Part shown: one piece after another, positions 32,815 to 43,066 of the stretch
Layout: each line of letters starts with the position of its first letter
Position numbering within the stretch: position 1 is the first letter of the stretch
NCBI RefSeq assembly: GCF_900129845.1
Contig: NZ_FQXB01000004.1
Coordinates: forward strand, 124,001-188,000
Length of the DNA stretch: 64,000 bases
Source: Cognatiyoonia sediminum
Lineage (GTDB): Bacteria; Pseudomonadota; Alphaproteobacteria; Rhodobacterales; Rhodobacteraceae
Reading direction: 5' to 3'
The notes under the pieces: generated by a model
The model's input: only the letters and a program-made list of their open reading frames with translations
The model's database searches: none
What the model was told of the DNA's origin: nothing
Program-made: the position numbers and the translations under genes

Positions 32815-33387
32815 TTATTCTACGTTTTCCAGTTCGGCAGCTGGCTCTTCCCTTGGTTCCCGAGGAGGCCTGCCAACGACATCACGCAATTCATCCAACT
32901 CAATGAAGTTGTCGCACTGGCGGCGCAGTTCATCAGCAACCATTGGGGGCTGGCTGCGAATGGTCGATACCACAGATACCCGAACGCCTTGGCGTTGAAG
33001 GGATTCGATCAAAGGCCGGAAATCGCCATCACCAGAGAAGATCACTGCATGGTCGATATGTGGCGCCAGTTCCATCGCGTTGACCGTCAACTCGATGTCC
33101 ATGTTGCCCTTCACCTTACGGCGGCCCATGCTGTCGGTGTATTCTTTCGCAGGTTTCGTCACCATGGAGAAACCATTGTAGTGCAGCCAATCGACCAGCG
33201 GGCGGATTGGAGAGTATTCGTCATTCTCGAGCAGGGCTGTGTAATAGAACGCCCGAAGCAACTTGCCTCTGCGCATGAATTCCTGCCTGAGTAATTTGTA
33301 GTCGATGTCAAACCCTAGCGACTTAGCCGCCGCATACAGATTTGATCCATCGATGAAGAGCGCCAATCGCTCATCCCGATAAAACAT
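32815..33387 (-). CDS. NYN-domain (LabA/DUF88-like) putative ribonuclease
   Basis: This 190-residue PIN-like protein has acidic active-site residues in ALFIDGSNLY (Asp13), KGNMDIELTVNAM and FSGDGDFRPLI, the pattern of LabA/DUF88 NYN proteins thought to cut RNA. The C-terminal 25 residues are acidic and disordered (PPREPREEPAAELE). It is divergent from folK. Its RNA target is unknown. Confidence 0.85.
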   Translation of the reverse strand: MFYRDERLALFIDGSNLYAAAKSLGFDIDYKLLRQEFMRRGKLLRAFYYTALLENDEYSPIRPLVDWLHYNGFSMVTKPAKEYTDSMGRRKVKGNMDIELTVNAMELAPHIDHAVIFSGDGDFRPLIESLQRQGVRVSVVSTIRSQPPMVADELRRQCDNFIELDELRDVVGRPPREPREEPAAELENVE

Positions 33388-33477
33388 AAAAAGTCCTTCC
33401 GATGTATCGCTTTGCTAGTCCGTGAGTGTGAGTGGTATTAAATTCGCAAAGCAGGTCTATTGTAATAGATTTGTGAC

Positions 33478-34068
33478 ATGAAACAACCTTTCAAAAGTGA
33501 GGTTCCAGTGGGAAGAGCCCTTGTTTGCGCCGGAGCTAACGCGACGTCAATTTGGGGTGATCCGTCGCGGACGATCAAAAAGGCGGTGGAAATGCTCAAA
33601 ACGCGCCTTGGCTCCGATCTGGTATTGAGCCGTCTTTATCAGACGCCAGCATTCCCGGCTGGAGCGGGTCAAGATTTTGTCAATGCAGCTTTTACCTTCG
33701 AGACCGACTTGTCGGCGCATGAACTGCTTTCGGAACTGCATCAGATCGAATCAGATGCCGGGCGCACGCGTGAGGTACGATGGGGCGCACGGACGCTTGA
33801 TTTGGACCTGATTGCAATGGATCAAGAGATTGCTCCAGACGCGGAGACATGGACCAAATGGGAAAATCTGCCTCTCGATGAACAAATGCGATTGGCGCCT
33901 GAACAGCTTATCTTACCTCACCCAAGGGTCCATGAACGCAGTTTCGCATTGGTTCCGCTCTGCGACCTCGCGCCGGACTGGCATCATCCGATCCTTGGCA
34001 AGACTTTGACCACGTTCCGCGATGCCCTTTCACCTGAGGATTTACAAAGCGTAAAGCCTTTGAACTAG
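33478..34068 (+). CDS. folK: 2-amino-4-hydroxy-6-hydroxymethyldihydropteridine diphosphokinase
   Basis: This folate-pathway HPPK passes pyrophosphate from ATP to the pterin. Its 196 residues show QDFVNAAFTFETDLSAHELL, the signature RTREVRWGARTLDLDLIAMD with metal-binding aspartates, and LPHPRVHERSFALVPL. The N-terminus before ALVCAGANATS is a little long; a GTG at codon 11 (33508) would be an alternative start. folK of this group often stands alone, as here, before rpoZ. Confidence 0.92.
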   Translation: MKQPFKSEVPVGRALVCAGANATSIWGDPSRTIKKAVEMLKTRLGSDLVLSRLYQTPAFPAGAGQDFVNAAFTFETDLSAHELLSELHQIESDAGRTREVRWGARTLDLDLIAMDQEIAPDAETWTKWENLPLDEQMRLAPEQLILPHPRVHERSFALVPLCDLAPDWHHPILGKTLTTFRDALSPEDLQSVKPLN

Positions 34069-34149
34069 GGACTGAATTCGCTTGTCATTTCGACAAACTG
34101 CCCTTATGTGCAAGGCTTCCTGATAGATTTTGCTTATTGGAGCTCGACA

Positions 34150-34503
34150 ATGGCCCGCGTCACAGTAGAAGATTGCGTCGATAAAGTCCCTAACCGGTTC
34201 GAGCTGGTTATGCTGGCGGCACACCGCGCGCGCGAAATCTCTGCCGGTTCTCCGATCACTGTCGATCGCGACAACGACAAAAACCCTGTTGTGTCTTTGC
34301 GTGAGATTGCAGACGAAACACAGCAAGCTGATGACCTGCGTGAGCGTCTGATCGAAGCGAACCAGCATCAGATTGAGGTTGATGAGCCAGAAGAAGACAG
34401 CATGTCGCTTCTTATGGGTGCCGAATCTGACAAACCAGCAGAGGACGATATGTCCGAAGAAAACCTGCTGCGTGCATTGATGGAAGCACAGGGGCAGCGC
34501 TAA
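34150..34503 (+). CDS. rpoZ: DNA-directed RNA polymerase omega subunit
   Basis: This 117-residue subunit helps assemble RNA polymerase and is part of the ppGpp binding site. The conserved N-terminus [31 protein letters not shown] and the [11 protein letters not shown] segment are clear; the C-terminal half is an acidic alphaproteobacterial extension. The ATG at 34150 is fixed by the MARVTVEDC start. It is 30 bp upstream of rel, the alarmone enzyme whose product it helps sense. Confidence 0.95.
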   Translation: MARVTVEDCVDKVPNRFELVMLAAHRAREISAGSPITVDRDNDKNPVVSLREIADETQQADDLRERLIEANQHQIEVDEPEEDSMSLLMGAESDKPAEDDMSEENLLRALMEAQGQR

Positions 34504-34533
34504 GCGCCAATCCCCAAAAGGTGGCGGGGTTTT

Positions 34534-36666
34534 ATGACCACAGCTGATGATCTGATCGCGCTGGTCCGCACCTACAATCCTCGTACGAACGAAGCGATGC
34601 TTGCCGACGCTTACGCGTTTGGTGAGCAGATGCACGACGGTCAATTCCGCCAGTCGGGTGAGCCTTACTTTACCCATCCCGTCGCGGTTGCGATGTTGTT
34701 GGCTGAACAGCAAATGGATGATGCCACCCTCATCACCGCCTTGCTGCACGACACCATCGAAGACACTAAGGCGTCTTTTTCAGAGGTTGAAAAGCGGTTT
34801 GGTCGCGAAGTCGCCGATCTTGTTGATGGTGTTACCAAGCTGACCAATCTTCAACTTAACTCCGCTGAGACGAAACAGGCCGAGAACTTTCGCAAGCTCT
34901 TTATGGCGACCAGCCGCGATTTGCGCGTGACATTGGTGAAGCTTGCCGACCGTCTACACAACATGCGTACGATCAAGGCGATGCGGCATGAGAAACAGGT
35001 GCAGAAATCGCGAGAGACGATGGATATTTACGCGCCTCTAGCTGGGCGCATGGGTATGCAATGGATGCGCGAAGAGCTTGAAGACCTTGCCTTTCGCGTT
35101 CTGAATCCAGAAGCACGCAACTCGATCATTCGTCGCTTCATTACGTTGCAACGTGAAACCGGTGATGTGGTCCAGAAGATCACTGCGGACATGCGGATCG
35201 AGTTGGAAAAAGGACATATTCAGGCTGAGGTCTTCGGCCGCGCGAAAAAGCCTTATTCGATCTGGCGCAAGATGGAAGAAAAGCAGCAAAGCTTTAGCCG
35301 CCTATCAGACATCTACGGCTTCCGTATTATCACGGCGACAGAGGCTGATTGCTATCGCGCACTTGGTGCCATCCACCAACGCTGGCGTGCGGTTCCTGGG
35401 CGGTTCAAGGACTACATCAGTCAGCCAAAGTCCAACGGATACCGCTCAATTCACACGACAGTTTCTGGCCGGGATGGCAAACGCGTAGAGGTTCAGATCC
35501 GCACGCGCGAAATGCATGAAGTGGCGGAAACTGGGGTTGCGGCGCATTGGTCTTATCGCAATGGTGAACGGGTTGAGAACCAGTTCGCTGTTGATCCCGT
35601 GCATTGGATCGCCTCCCTGACAGAGCGTTTTGAGGATGATGAAGACCACGGCGAATTCCTCGAAGCGGTCAAGCTTGAGATGTACACTGACCAAGTGTTC
35701 TGCTTCTCGCCCAAGGGTGACGTGATCAAACTACCGCGCGGTGCGACACCTATCGACTTTGCTTATGCTATTCATACTCGCATTGGCTCAGCCTGTGTTG
35801 GCGCGAAGGTCGACGGTATCCGAGTCCCACTTTGGACGCGGCTTAAGAACGGTCAAAGTATCGAAATCATCACGGCCGAAGGTCAGACACCGCAGGCAAC
35901 TTGGATTGATATTGCTGTCACGGGGCGCGCCAAAGCGGCGATCCGGAAGTCACTTCGGGAAGAAGATCGCGGGCGTTTCATCCGGCTTGGCCACGAGCTT
36001 GCGCGAGTGGCATTTGAGAATGTCGGTAAGAAAGTCAGCGACAAGGCGCTATCCACAGCGGCCAAAACCTTTGCATTGCCATCTGTTGATGAACTGCTTG
36101 TTCGGCTCGGCAGCGCGGAGTTGAGTGCGCGTGACGTCGTGACAAGTCTCTATCCGAAGCTGGCTGACAAGCATGATGACGAAATTGACAGCGTCCGTGC
36201 GGTTGTTGGTTTGCCTTCGGATCAAACCCATCGCAGGGCGCGGTGTTGCCAGCCAATTCCCGGTGAACGCATCGTTGGCATTACGTTCCGTGGCCAAGGC
36301 GTTGAACTTCACACGATCGATTGCGAGGCGCTGGTGCAGTATGAAGACCAGACAGAACGCTGGGTCGATTTGCGTTGGCAGGAGGGGCACCATAAGGCTG
36401 TAAACAACGTCACTATTGACGTGGCGATCAGCAATGAAACAGGCGTGCTCGGACGGATTTGTTCCTTGATCGGGGAACAGGGCGCCAATATTTCGAATCT
36501 AGAGTTTATTGACCGAAAACCAGATTACTATCGCCTTTTGGTCGATGTAGACCTAAGTGATACCGAACACCTCCACCGCGTCATGACAGCACTTGAAGCC
36601 GAAAGCGCGGTCAGCAGGGTGAAGCGGAAACAAGATCCTTCGCTGGCTGGGGTCAAAGAAACGTAA
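34534..36666 (+). CDS. rel: Bifunctional (p)ppGpp synthetase/hydrolase
   Basis: This RelA/SpoT homologue makes and degrades the stringent-response alarmone. The 710 residues comprise an HD hydrolase domain (His72-Asp73 in LLHDTIEDT intact, so hydrolase-competent), a synthetase domain (DIYGFRIITATEADCYRALG, RFKDYISQPKSNGYRSIHTTV), a TGS domain (FCFSPKGDVIKLPRGATPIDFAY), a zinc-finger-like helical part (RARCCQPIPGERI) and a C-terminal ACT domain. As the usual single alphaproteobacterial Rsh it would do both jobs. Confidence 0.96.
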   Translation: MTTADDLIALVRTYNPRTNEAMLADAYAFGEQMHDGQFRQSGEPYFTHPVAVAMLLAEQQMDDATLITALLHDTIEDTKASFSEVEKRFGREVADLVDGVTKLTNLQLNSAETKQAENFRKLFMATSRDLRVTLVKLADRLHNMRTIKAMRHEKQVQKSRETMDIYAPLAGRMGMQWMREELEDLAFRVLNPEARNSIIRRFITLQRETGDVVQKITADMRIELEKGHIQAEVFGRAKKPYSIWRKMEEKQQSFSRLSDIYGFRIITATEADCYRALGAIHQRWRAVPGRFKDYISQPKSNGYRSIHTTVSGRDGKRVEVQIRTREMHEVAETGVAAHWSYRNGERVENQFAVDPVHWIASLTERFEDDEDHGEFLEAVKLEMYTDQVFCFSPKGDVIKLPRGATPIDFAYAIHTRIGSACVGAKVDGIRVPLWTRLKNGQSIEIITAEGQTPQATWIDIAVTGRAKAAIRKSLREEDRGRFIRLGHELARVAFENVGKKVSDKALSTAAKTFALPSVDELLVRLGSAELSARDVVTSLYPKLADKHDDEIDSVRAVVGLPSDQTHRRARCCQPIPGERIVGITFRGQGVELHTIDCEALVQYEDQTERWVDLRWQEGHHKAVNNVTIDVAISNETGVLGRICSLIGEQGANISNLEFIDRKPDYYRLLVDVDLSDTEHLHRVMTALEAESAVSRVKRKQDPSLAGVKET

Positions 36667-36678
36667 GGAACGCATAGA

Positions 36679-37320
36679 TTGGTTTTTAAGCGTCGCGACA
36701 GACGACCGATCTGGCAGATCGCAGCTGAATTCATCTATCCAAAAGGTGGGTGGGGTCGTGCATTCGAATACGTAAAGCATCGCGTCCGGCGCCTTCCCGA
36801 TACGCCTGAGAAGATTGCGCGTGGCGTCATGGCTGGTGTTGCGACGAGTTTCACGCCTTTCTTTGGTTTGCACTTCGTTGTTGCCGCCCTTTTAGCGAAG
36901 CTGCTTCGCGGGAATATCCTTGCGGCGCTTATGGGCACGTTCTTTGGCAATCCGTTGACCTATGTACCAATCGCTTGGGCGTCTTTGACGACGGGTCACT
37001 TGCTGCTTGGTTCGAATATGGACGAGGATTTGCTGCAAGAGCCTAGTCAAATTGAGTGCGGACTTGGTTGTCAGTTTTCAACGGCACTCAGCGATCTTTG
37101 GTATAATTTCCTTGCTGCCTTTACCGATGCGGAGGCTGACTGGTCCAGTCTGATCGTCTTTTACAACGAGACGTTTTATCCGTTCATGATCGGTTCCATT
37201 ATCCCGGGTACGATCGCGGGAATTGTCGCTTACTATGTGACCGTCCCAATTGTAGCGGCTTACCAAAATAGTCGCCGCAAACGCCTTCGTGAAAAACTGA
37301 GCAAGCTCAACAACCAATAG
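36679..37320 (+). CDS. DUF2062 membrane protein
   Basis: This 213-residue protein has the DUF2062 core: PEKIARGVMAGVATSFTPFFGLHFVVAALLAKLLRGNILAALMGTFFGNPLTY, with two or three transmembrane helices and a final span (IGSIIPGTIAGIVAYYVTVPIVAAY) before a basic tail. Function is unknown; it is a constant neighbour of pdxJ in this lineage. The start is TTG at 36679, supported by AAGGA about 10 nt upstream and by the lack of a nearby ATG. Confidence 0.85.
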   Translation: MVFKRRDRRPIWQIAAEFIYPKGGWGRAFEYVKHRVRRLPDTPEKIARGVMAGVATSFTPFFGLHFVVAALLAKLLRGNILAALMGTFFGNPLTYVPIAWASLTTGHLLLGSNMDEDLLQEPSQIECGLGCQFSTALSDLWYNFLAAFTDAEADWSSLIVFYNETFYPFMIGSIIPGTIAGIVAYYVTVPIVAAYQNSRRKRLREKLSKLNNQ

Positions 37321-37382
37321 AATTTCGCGCTGGTCGTCGCGGCTGAACTGTCTAGATTAAGCACAAATTCAGAAGGAATCGG

Positions 37383-38126
37383 ATGATGAATGAACTTCGT
37401 CTGGGTGTGAACATTGACCACGTCGCGACTGTCCGCAATGCGCGCGGCGGCGCTGTGCCTGATCCGGTGCGGGCTGCCAAAATGGCGGAAGAAGCTGGTG
37501 CTGATGGGATTACGGCACATCTTCGTGAAGATCGCAGACATATTGCCGACGCCGATATTGAAGCATTGATGGATGCGCTGACGGTTCCATTGAACTTCGA
37601 GATGGCTGCGACGGCTGAGATGCAGGAAATTGCGCTGCGCCACAAACCTCATGCGGTGTGCATTGTTCCAGAAAAGCGGGAAGAGCGGACAACCGAAGGT
37701 GGTTTGGAAGTGGCGCGGGAAGAGAACTCTCTTGCGCACTACATCGCACCGCTCAGAGACGCTGGATGCAGGGTTTCAATCTTTATCGCTGCCGACCAAG
37801 CGCAGATCGAAGCGGCGTCTCGGATCGGGGCAGAAGTGATCGAACTCCATACTGGTGCCTATTGTGATGCGCATGCCGAAGGTCACTTTGATCTGCGAGA
37901 TCTGGAGCTTGCGAAATTGACAGAGATGGCTGCTTTCGCAAATAGCTTGGGCCTTGAGGTGCACGCTGGCCATGGGTTGACCTATGGGTGTGTGTCCCCC
38001 GTCGCTGCTTTGTCGCAGGTAAAAGAACTCAACATCGGGCATTTTCTCATTGGGGAGTCGATCTTCCGTGGTTTGCCTGACGCCATTGGAGAAATGCGCC
38101 GCATCATGGATGAGGCGCGCGCATGA
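37383..38126 (+). CDS. pdxJ: Pyridoxine 5'-phosphate synthase
   Basis: This TIM-barrel enzyme closes the pyridoxine ring in the DXP-dependent vitamin B6 pathway. Its 247 residues show [59 protein letters not shown] and [18 protein letters not shown]. It overlaps the following LysE gene by 4 bp (ATGA). Confidence 0.96.
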   Translation: MMNELRLGVNIDHVATVRNARGGAVPDPVRAAKMAEEAGADGITAHLREDRRHIADADIEALMDALTVPLNFEMAATAEMQEIALRHKPHAVCIVPEKREERTTEGGLEVAREENSLAHYIAPLRDAGCRVSIFIAADQAQIEAASRIGAEVIELHTGAYCDAHAEGHFDLRDLELAKLTEMAAFANSLGLEVHAGHGLTYGCVSPVAALSQVKELNIGHFLIGESIFRGLPDAIGEMRRIMDEARA

Positions 38127-38746
38127 TCGACGCCACATTTGGCTTTGTCCTCCTCGCGTGGGCGCTTGCCGGTGCGTCACCGGGACCGGCGACGCTGTCG
38201 ATTGCAGGCGCGGCGATGCAACAGGGTCGGATTTCGGGTTTGGCGACGGCATCCGGTGTGCTCGCTGGGTCGGTGACTTGGGGCATTGCCGCGGCCTTCG
38301 GGATGAGCGCGATAATGTTGGCGCATGGCCGGTTGGTCGAAATCATCCGCTACATTGGCGCCGGGTATCTACTTTTTCTTGGGCTCAAAGCGGCTCGCTC
38401 CGCTCTGCAAGACAAACCTATGAAGATCGGAACAATAAATGAAGCGTCGGTAAGCCGGCATTTCTTGAAAGGGTTCTTGATCCACATCACCAATCCCAAA
38501 GCGATCTTTGCATTGGGGGCGATGTTCGCGGTTGTGATGCCACCCGGATCAGGCATCCAAGATATTTTGACGGCTCTCTTCCTTCTGTTCCTAGTCTCAG
38601 CAATCGTTTTTTTGAGCTATGGTCTGCTGTTTTCGACATCAGGTGCCATCGCGATTTATGTTCGCTTGAGACGTTGGATCGAAGGCGGGTTTGCAGCCAT
38701 GTTTGGATACGCTGGCTTCAAAATTCTAACCTCAAGGCTCGTCTGA
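38123..38746 (+). CDS. LysE-family translocator
   Basis: This 207-residue membrane exporter of the LysE/RhtB family has six hydrophobic helices and the family opening [48 protein letters not shown] lies in the middle. Likely cargo is amino acids or derivatives. It is coupled at both ends: ATGA overlap with pdxJ and a one-base overlap (TGATG) with acpS. Confidence 0.87.
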   Translation: MIDATFGFVLLAWALAGASPGPATLSIAGAAMQQGRISGLATASGVLAGSVTWGIAAAFGMSAIMLAHGRLVEIIRYIGAGYLLFLGLKAARSALQDKPMKIGTINEASVSRHFLKGFLIHITNPKAIFALGAMFAVVMPPGSGIQDILTALFLLFLVSAIVFLSYGLLFSTSGAIAIYVRLRRWIEGGFAAMFGYAGFKILTSRLV

Positions 38747-39150
38747 TGATTTTGGGTATTGGGACCGATCTCGCGAATATAGAGCGCATCCAAGGAACCT
38801 TGGATCGGTTCGGAGATCGTTTTCGAAATCGCGTCTTTACTGAGAGCGAGCAACGCAAAGCTGAGCGCCGTAAAGATGTCGCTGGAACCTACGCAAAGCG
38901 CTGGGCGGCGAAAGAGGCGTGTTCCAAGGCTTTAGGCACTGGCTTGCGCATGGGGATCTCATGGAAAGATATGGCCGTGAGCAATCTGCGTACGGGTCAG
39001 CCAGTGATGGAAGTTACAGGTTGGGCCAAACAACGCTTGGATGAGATGACTCCTCTGGGTCATACAGCTACGATCCATGTGACATTGACGGACGATCATC
39101 CATGGGCCCAAGCCTTTGTTTTGATCGAAGCATTGCCCACTGAAGACTGA
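38746..39150 (+). CDS. acpS: Holo-[acyl-carrier-protein] synthase
   Basis: This enzyme attaches 4'-phosphopantetheine from CoA to acyl carrier protein. The 134 residues contain the metal-binding [14 protein letters not shown] (Asp8) and [15 protein letters not shown] motifs. The start shares one base with the preceding stop. The acpS-lepB-rnc-era order is usual in alphaproteobacteria. Confidence 0.95.
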   Translation: MILGIGTDLANIERIQGTLDRFGDRFRNRVFTESEQRKAERRKDVAGTYAKRWAAKEACSKALGTGLRMGISWKDMAVSNLRTGQPVMEVTGWAKQRLDEMTPLGHTATIHVTLTDDHPWAQAFVLIEALPTED

Positions 39151-39215
39151 GCAGTTGCTTGACTTGGCGCACCCGTGACCTCATGTAGCTCAAAACCTTT
39201 CAAAGGACTTGGAAC

Positions 39216-40040
39216 ATGTCAGAAAGCAATGGTTTCCTCGGCGGTATTGTCGAGACGATTAAGACGGTCGTCTGGGCGTTGTTGATCGCCGGTGTGTTTA
39301 GAACCATTTTCTTTCAGCCATTTTGGATTCCGTCTGGGTCAATGAAAGACACTTTGCTCATTGGTGATTTCTTGTTCGTGAACAAAATGGCCTACGGCTA
39401 CTCCTACGCGTCGTGCCCATCGATCCCATTCTTGGGCATAGGTGCAGACGATTTTTGCGGGTTCTTGGAAGGTGACAACGAGCGTCTTTTTGGCTCCGAT
39501 CCTGAGCGCGGCGATGTCGCAGTGTTCCGCCATCCAGTGACGGGTGTTGATTTCATCAAGCGCGTGATTGGCTTGCCGGGCGATCGCATCCAAATGGTCG
39601 ATGGCTTGCTCTACATCAATGATGAGCCGGTCGAGGTCGAACAGGTCGAGGATTTTGTTGAGCCTTGGACCCGACAGGGTCCGCAAGGCATTCCGCCTCG
39701 CTGCAGCAACGGTGCTGTGGGTGAGGGCGCGGCTTGTGTCAAAGAGCGCTTTATCGAAACGCTGCCAAATGGCCGCGCGCATTCGATCTTGAACATCACC
39801 GACAGTAGCGGTGATAACACGGGTGTGTTCACTGTGCCTGAAGGTCATTTCTTCTTCATGGGCGATAACCGGGACAACTCAACAGACAGCCGGGTGCCAC
39901 AAGCCGCGCGCGGTGTTGGATTTGTCCCGCGTGAAGACCTCGTTGGCCGCGCGGATCGCATCATGTTCTCAAGCGCAGGGCGATCCATGTTTGCGTTCTG
40001 GACATGGCGCAGTGATCGTTACTTCAAGGCAATTGAGTGA
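39216..40040 (+). CDS. lepB: Signal peptidase I
   Basis: This inner-membrane protease removes Sec signal peptides. In 274 residues there is one N-terminal transmembrane helix (about 13-33), catalytic Ser42 in [11 protein letters not shown], general base Lys115 in [14 protein letters not shown], and the late [17 protein letters not shown] box. There is a 65-bp gap from acpS; its stop overlaps the rnc GTG start (GTGA). Confidence 0.95.
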   Translation: MSESNGFLGGIVETIKTVVWALLIAGVFRTIFFQPFWIPSGSMKDTLLIGDFLFVNKMAYGYSYASCPSIPFLGIGADDFCGFLEGDNERLFGSDPERGDVAVFRHPVTGVDFIKRVIGLPGDRIQMVDGLLYINDEPVEVEQVEDFVEPWTRQGPQGIPPRCSNGAVGEGAACVKERFIETLPNGRAHSILNITDSSGDNTGVFTVPEGHFFFMGDNRDNSTDSRVPQAARGVGFVPREDLVGRADRIMFSSAGRSMFAFWTWRSDRYFKAIE

Positions 40041-40717
40041 AGCTATCCTCTGACCTGTCAGCCTTTCAGGCACGTCTAGGGTATGATTTTCGCGACCCGT
40101 CCTTTTTGGTGCGGGCGGTGACTCATTCCTCGATGGTGTCTGCGCATCGCGACGACAATCAAAGGCAAGAATTTTTGGGCGACCGTGTCCTGGGTTTGGT
40201 CATGGCCGAAGCGCTTTTATCCGCAGACGCCGCAGCAACCGAAGGTCAGTTGGCACCACGGTTTAATGCACTGGTGCGTAAAGAGGCTTGCGCCGATGTC
40301 GCGCGCCAGATTGATCTTGGCGCGGTTCTGAAACTGGGCCGGTCTGAGATGAAATCGGGCGGGCGTCGGAAAGAAGCGTTGCTGGCCGACGCAATGGAGG
40401 CTGTGATCGCGGCTGTGTACCAAGACGCTGGGTTCGACGTTGCACGGCAGACGATCTTGCGCCTTTGGGGCGACCGGATCAACAACGTGGCAGACGATGC
40501 CCGTGACCCCAAGACCGCGCTTCAGGAATGGGCGCAAGGGAAGGGCGAACCGCCACCGAGTTATGTGGAAGTTGCGCGATCTGGACCGGATCACCAGCCG
40601 GTTTTCACCATTGAGGCGCGCTTGAAATCGGGGCCATCCCAACGCGCGACCGCTGGCTCCAAACGACAAGCGGAACAAGCGGCTGCGAAAGCCCTGTTAG
40701 AGGAACTGACAAAATGA
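40037..40717 (+). CDS. rnc: Ribonuclease III
   Basis: This double-strand-specific endoribonuclease processes rRNA and regulatory RNA. Its 226 residues hold the signature [18 protein letters not shown], the second acidic cluster [18 protein letters not shown], and a C-terminal double-stranded-RNA-binding domain (about 155-226, [32 protein letters not shown]). The GTG start is within the lepB stop and the stop overlaps the era ATG. Confidence 0.96.
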   Translation: MKLSSDLSAFQARLGYDFRDPSFLVRAVTHSSMVSAHRDDNQRQEFLGDRVLGLVMAEALLSADAAATEGQLAPRFNALVRKEACADVARQIDLGAVLKLGRSEMKSGGRRKEALLADAMEAVIAAVYQDAGFDVARQTILRLWGDRINNVADDARDPKTALQEWAQGKGEPPPSYVEVARSGPDHQPVFTIEARLKSGPSQRATAGSKRQAEQAAAKALLEELTK

Positions 40718-41625
40718 CCGACACTCGCTGCGGCTTTGTGGCCCTGATCGGAGAGCCGAACGCGGGCAAGTCCACGTTATTGAACCGGATGGTGGGTGCG
40801 AAAGTCTCTATCGTGACCCATAAGGTGCAAACCACGCGCGCGCGCATTCGGGGTGTAGCGTTGGAAGGGGATGCACAGCTGGTCTTTGTCGATACGCCGG
40901 GCCTATTCCGTCCCCGTCGTCGTTTGGATCGCGCGATGGTTGCCGCCGCTTGGGGTGGGGCAGCGGATGCCGATATCGTCGTGTTGATGGTGGAGGCGCA
41001 TCGCGGTGTCACAGCGGGCGTGAAGGCGATTTTGGAAAGCCTGAATGAACGGACGGACAACGCAAAGATCGCGCTCGCGATCAACAAGATCGACAAGGTG
41101 CCGACCGAAAAGCTCTTGGCGCTGACGAAGGAATTGAATGAGGCCTTCGATTTTATGGAGACATTCATGATCTCCGCCGAAAAAGGCCATGGGTGCGAAG
41201 ATTTGCGGGCGTGGTTGGCGAAAGAATTGCCAGAAGGACCGTGGCTCTATCCTGAGGATCAGATTGCTGATTTGCCGTTACGGATGATCGCGGCAGAAAT
41301 GACGCGTGAGAAGTTGACCCTGCGTCTGCATCAGGAACTGCCCTATCAATTGACTGTGGAGACAGAGAATTGGGAAGAGCGGAAGGATGGATCGGCCAAA
41401 ATCGACCAGCTCATTTACGTGATGCGCGATGGGCACAAGGGGATCGTTCTTGGCAACAAGGGCGAAACGATCAAGGCCGTCAGCAAAGCCGCGCGGGAAG
41501 AATTGGAAGAATTCCTCGGCCGTCGTGTCCATCTGTTCCTGCAAGTGAAGGTGCGTCCGAATTGGTTGGAGGATGCAGAGCGGTATTCCGAAATGGGCCT
41601 CGACTTTAAGGACGGCAACGCGTGA
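40714..41625 (+). CDS. era: GTPase Era
   Basis: This essential GTPase assists 30S maturation by binding the 3' end of 16S rRNA. The 303 residues contain the P-loop GEPNAGKST (13-21), DTPG, NKIDKV and a C-terminal KH domain (about 210-290, [43 protein letters not shown]). It is coupled to rnc and to the DUF1491 gene by 4-bp overlaps. Confidence 0.97.
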   Translation: MTDTRCGFVALIGEPNAGKSTLLNRMVGAKVSIVTHKVQTTRARIRGVALEGDAQLVFVDTPGLFRPRRRLDRAMVAAAWGGAADADIVVLMVEAHRGVTAGVKAILESLNERTDNAKIALAINKIDKVPTEKLLALTKELNEAFDFMETFMISAEKGHGCEDLRAWLAKELPEGPWLYPEDQIADLPLRMIAAEMTREKLTLRLHQELPYQLTVETENWEERKDGSAKIDQLIYVMRDGHKGIVLGNKGETIKAVSKAAREELEEFLGRRVHLFLQVKVRPNWLEDAERYSEMGLDFKDGNA

Positions 41626-41948
41626 GGCTGACTGCGGAAATCTGGGTTTCCGCCTACATCAAGCGGCTGAGCCTCCTTGAAATCCCGGCTTTTGTTGTGG
41701 CCAAGGGCGATGCGACTGCGGGCGCCGTTTTGGTTAAGATGAACACCCTCGACGGCCAAGCCTGCTGCTATCAACGGTCTTTCGATCTAATGTCGGGCGA
41801 ACGCACATGGGTTGTCTTGAGCGAGGGGGACGAAAGCGCCGTCGATACTTCGATCCAAAAACAGTGCGGATTTGACCCTGACCTTTGGGTGATCGAAGTG
41901 GAAGATCGCGAGGGGCGGCACCTGCTTGGCGAAGATGGGCTGGAGTGA
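41622..41948 (+). CDS. DUF1491 family protein
   Basis: This 108-residue alphaproteobacterial protein starts [16 protein letters not shown] and has FVVAKGDATAGAVLVKMN and LWVIEVEDREGRHLL. The family regularly lies between era and recO, but its function is unknown. ATGA overlap with era implies coupled translation. Confidence 0.88.
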   Translation: MRLTAEIWVSAYIKRLSLLEIPAFVVAKGDATAGAVLVKMNTLDGQACCYQRSFDLMSGERTWVVLSEGDESAVDTSIQKQCGFDPDLWVIEVEDREGRHLLGEDGLE

Positions 41949-41957
41949 GGGCGGCCC

Positions 41958-42683
41958 ATGATCCAATGGCGCGATGAAGGTATTCTGCTTTCCGTAAAGC
42001 CTTTTGGCGAGAATTCGGTCATTGCAGAGGTGTTTACCGAAAATCAGGGTCGCTATGCCGGAGTGATCCGTGGCGGGACCTCTCGAAAATTGGCACCGAT
42101 GTTACAGCCGGGGGCGCAGTTACAAGCAGATTGGAAAGCGCGTCTGTCGGAGCATCTGGGTAGCCTGACCGTCGAACTGTTGCGCAGCAGAACCGCGCAG
42201 GCGATGTCGGGCCGTTTGGCTTTGGCTGGGTTAAACGCGGTGTGTGGTTTGCTATCTGTCGTCTTGCCGGAGCGGGAACCTCATTCTGATCTTTATGTGC
42301 AGACCGAGCGGCTATTGGACCTCTTGCCGAACGCCGAGGTTTGGCCATTGGCCTATGTGCAATGGGAAATTCAGGTTCTGTCGGACTTGGGCTTTGCGTT
42401 AGATCTATCTTCTTGTGCCGTGACGGGCGCGACAGAGGGGCTGAGTTTCATTTCCCCCAAAACAGGCCGCGCTGTCAGTACGGATGGAGCGGGAGAATGG
42501 GCCGACCGCTTGCTGCCTTTGCCCGCTGTACTGAAAGGCGAAGGCGAGGCGGAAGCGGAAGACATTCTCCAAGCGCTCGATGTCACGGGGTACTTTATCG
42601 AACATAAAGTTTTGGCTGGCTTAGGTGGGGCCAAAATGCCTGCCGCCCGAATGCGATTGATCGACGCGTTGAAACGCGGCTAA
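41958..42683 (+). CDS. recO: DNA repair protein RecO
   Basis: This recombination mediator loads RecA with RecR. The 241 residues have an N-terminal OB fold ([40 protein letters not shown]) and a helical C-terminal domain. The zinc-finger cysteines seen in many RecO proteins are mostly missing, as in other alphaproteobacteria. It ends in a 4-bp convergent overlap with the META lipoprotein gene. Confidence 0.92.
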   Translation: MIQWRDEGILLSVKPFGENSVIAEVFTENQGRYAGVIRGGTSRKLAPMLQPGAQLQADWKARLSEHLGSLTVELLRSRTAQAMSGRLALAGLNAVCGLLSVVLPEREPHSDLYVQTERLLDLLPNAEVWPLAYVQWEIQVLSDLGFALDLSSCAVTGATEGLSFISPKTGRAVSTDGAGEWADRLLPLPAVLKGEGEAEAEDILQALDVTGYFIEHKVLAGLGGAKMPAARMRLIDALKRG

Positions 42684-43066
42684 TTCGCCTCAAACACCAT
42701 TTCTTCCTTGGCGTCATTGGTCAGGATCAAGATCGGGCCGTTGACCTCGGCGATAGTCATTCTCTCGAGCGCCTGAAAAAACGTCCCTTCCGCGGGCAAT
42801 TTTTCGCAAGCGCGTTCGGTCGCGGCAATCGGTCCGAGGTCAAACCAAGGGTAGGGAGCGGATTGTTCGGCGGAGTAACTGTTACAGGGCCCTTCGCCAG
42901 ATACTTTTCCAGTTTCTGACAAATCAATCGTGGCGCTCGCTTGGAATGGTTGTTCGTTGATGGACTGAAGCGCGAAAATCGTGCTGTCGCCGACGTATCC
43001 CGACACTGTCTCGTCTTCATTGCAGGCCGCTAGAAGAACCGGCACAGCCAGCGAGAAATACCTCAC
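42680..43066 (-). CDS. META-domain-like lipoprotein
   Basis: This 128-residue lipoprotein has signal peptide and lipobox VLLAAC (Cys15). The rest resembles an HslJ/META domain: [38 protein letters not shown] and AIAATERAC-like cysteine placement ([25 protein letters not shown]). Role unknown. Its ATG overlaps the stop of the SDR gene upstream on the same strand, so the two are an operon. Confidence 0.75.
   Translation of the reverse strand: MRYFSLAVPVLLAACNEDETVSGYVGDSTIFALQSINEQPFQASATIDLSETGKVSGEGPCNSYSAEQSAPYPWFDLGPIAATERACEKLPAEGTFFQALERMTIAEVNGPILILTNDAKEEMVFEAN

Noticed and set aside
34082-34113. A sigma-70 promoter (TTGTCA ... TTATGT) for rpoZ
   Set aside because: The -10 is poor and the spacing is only approximate; not strong enough to list.
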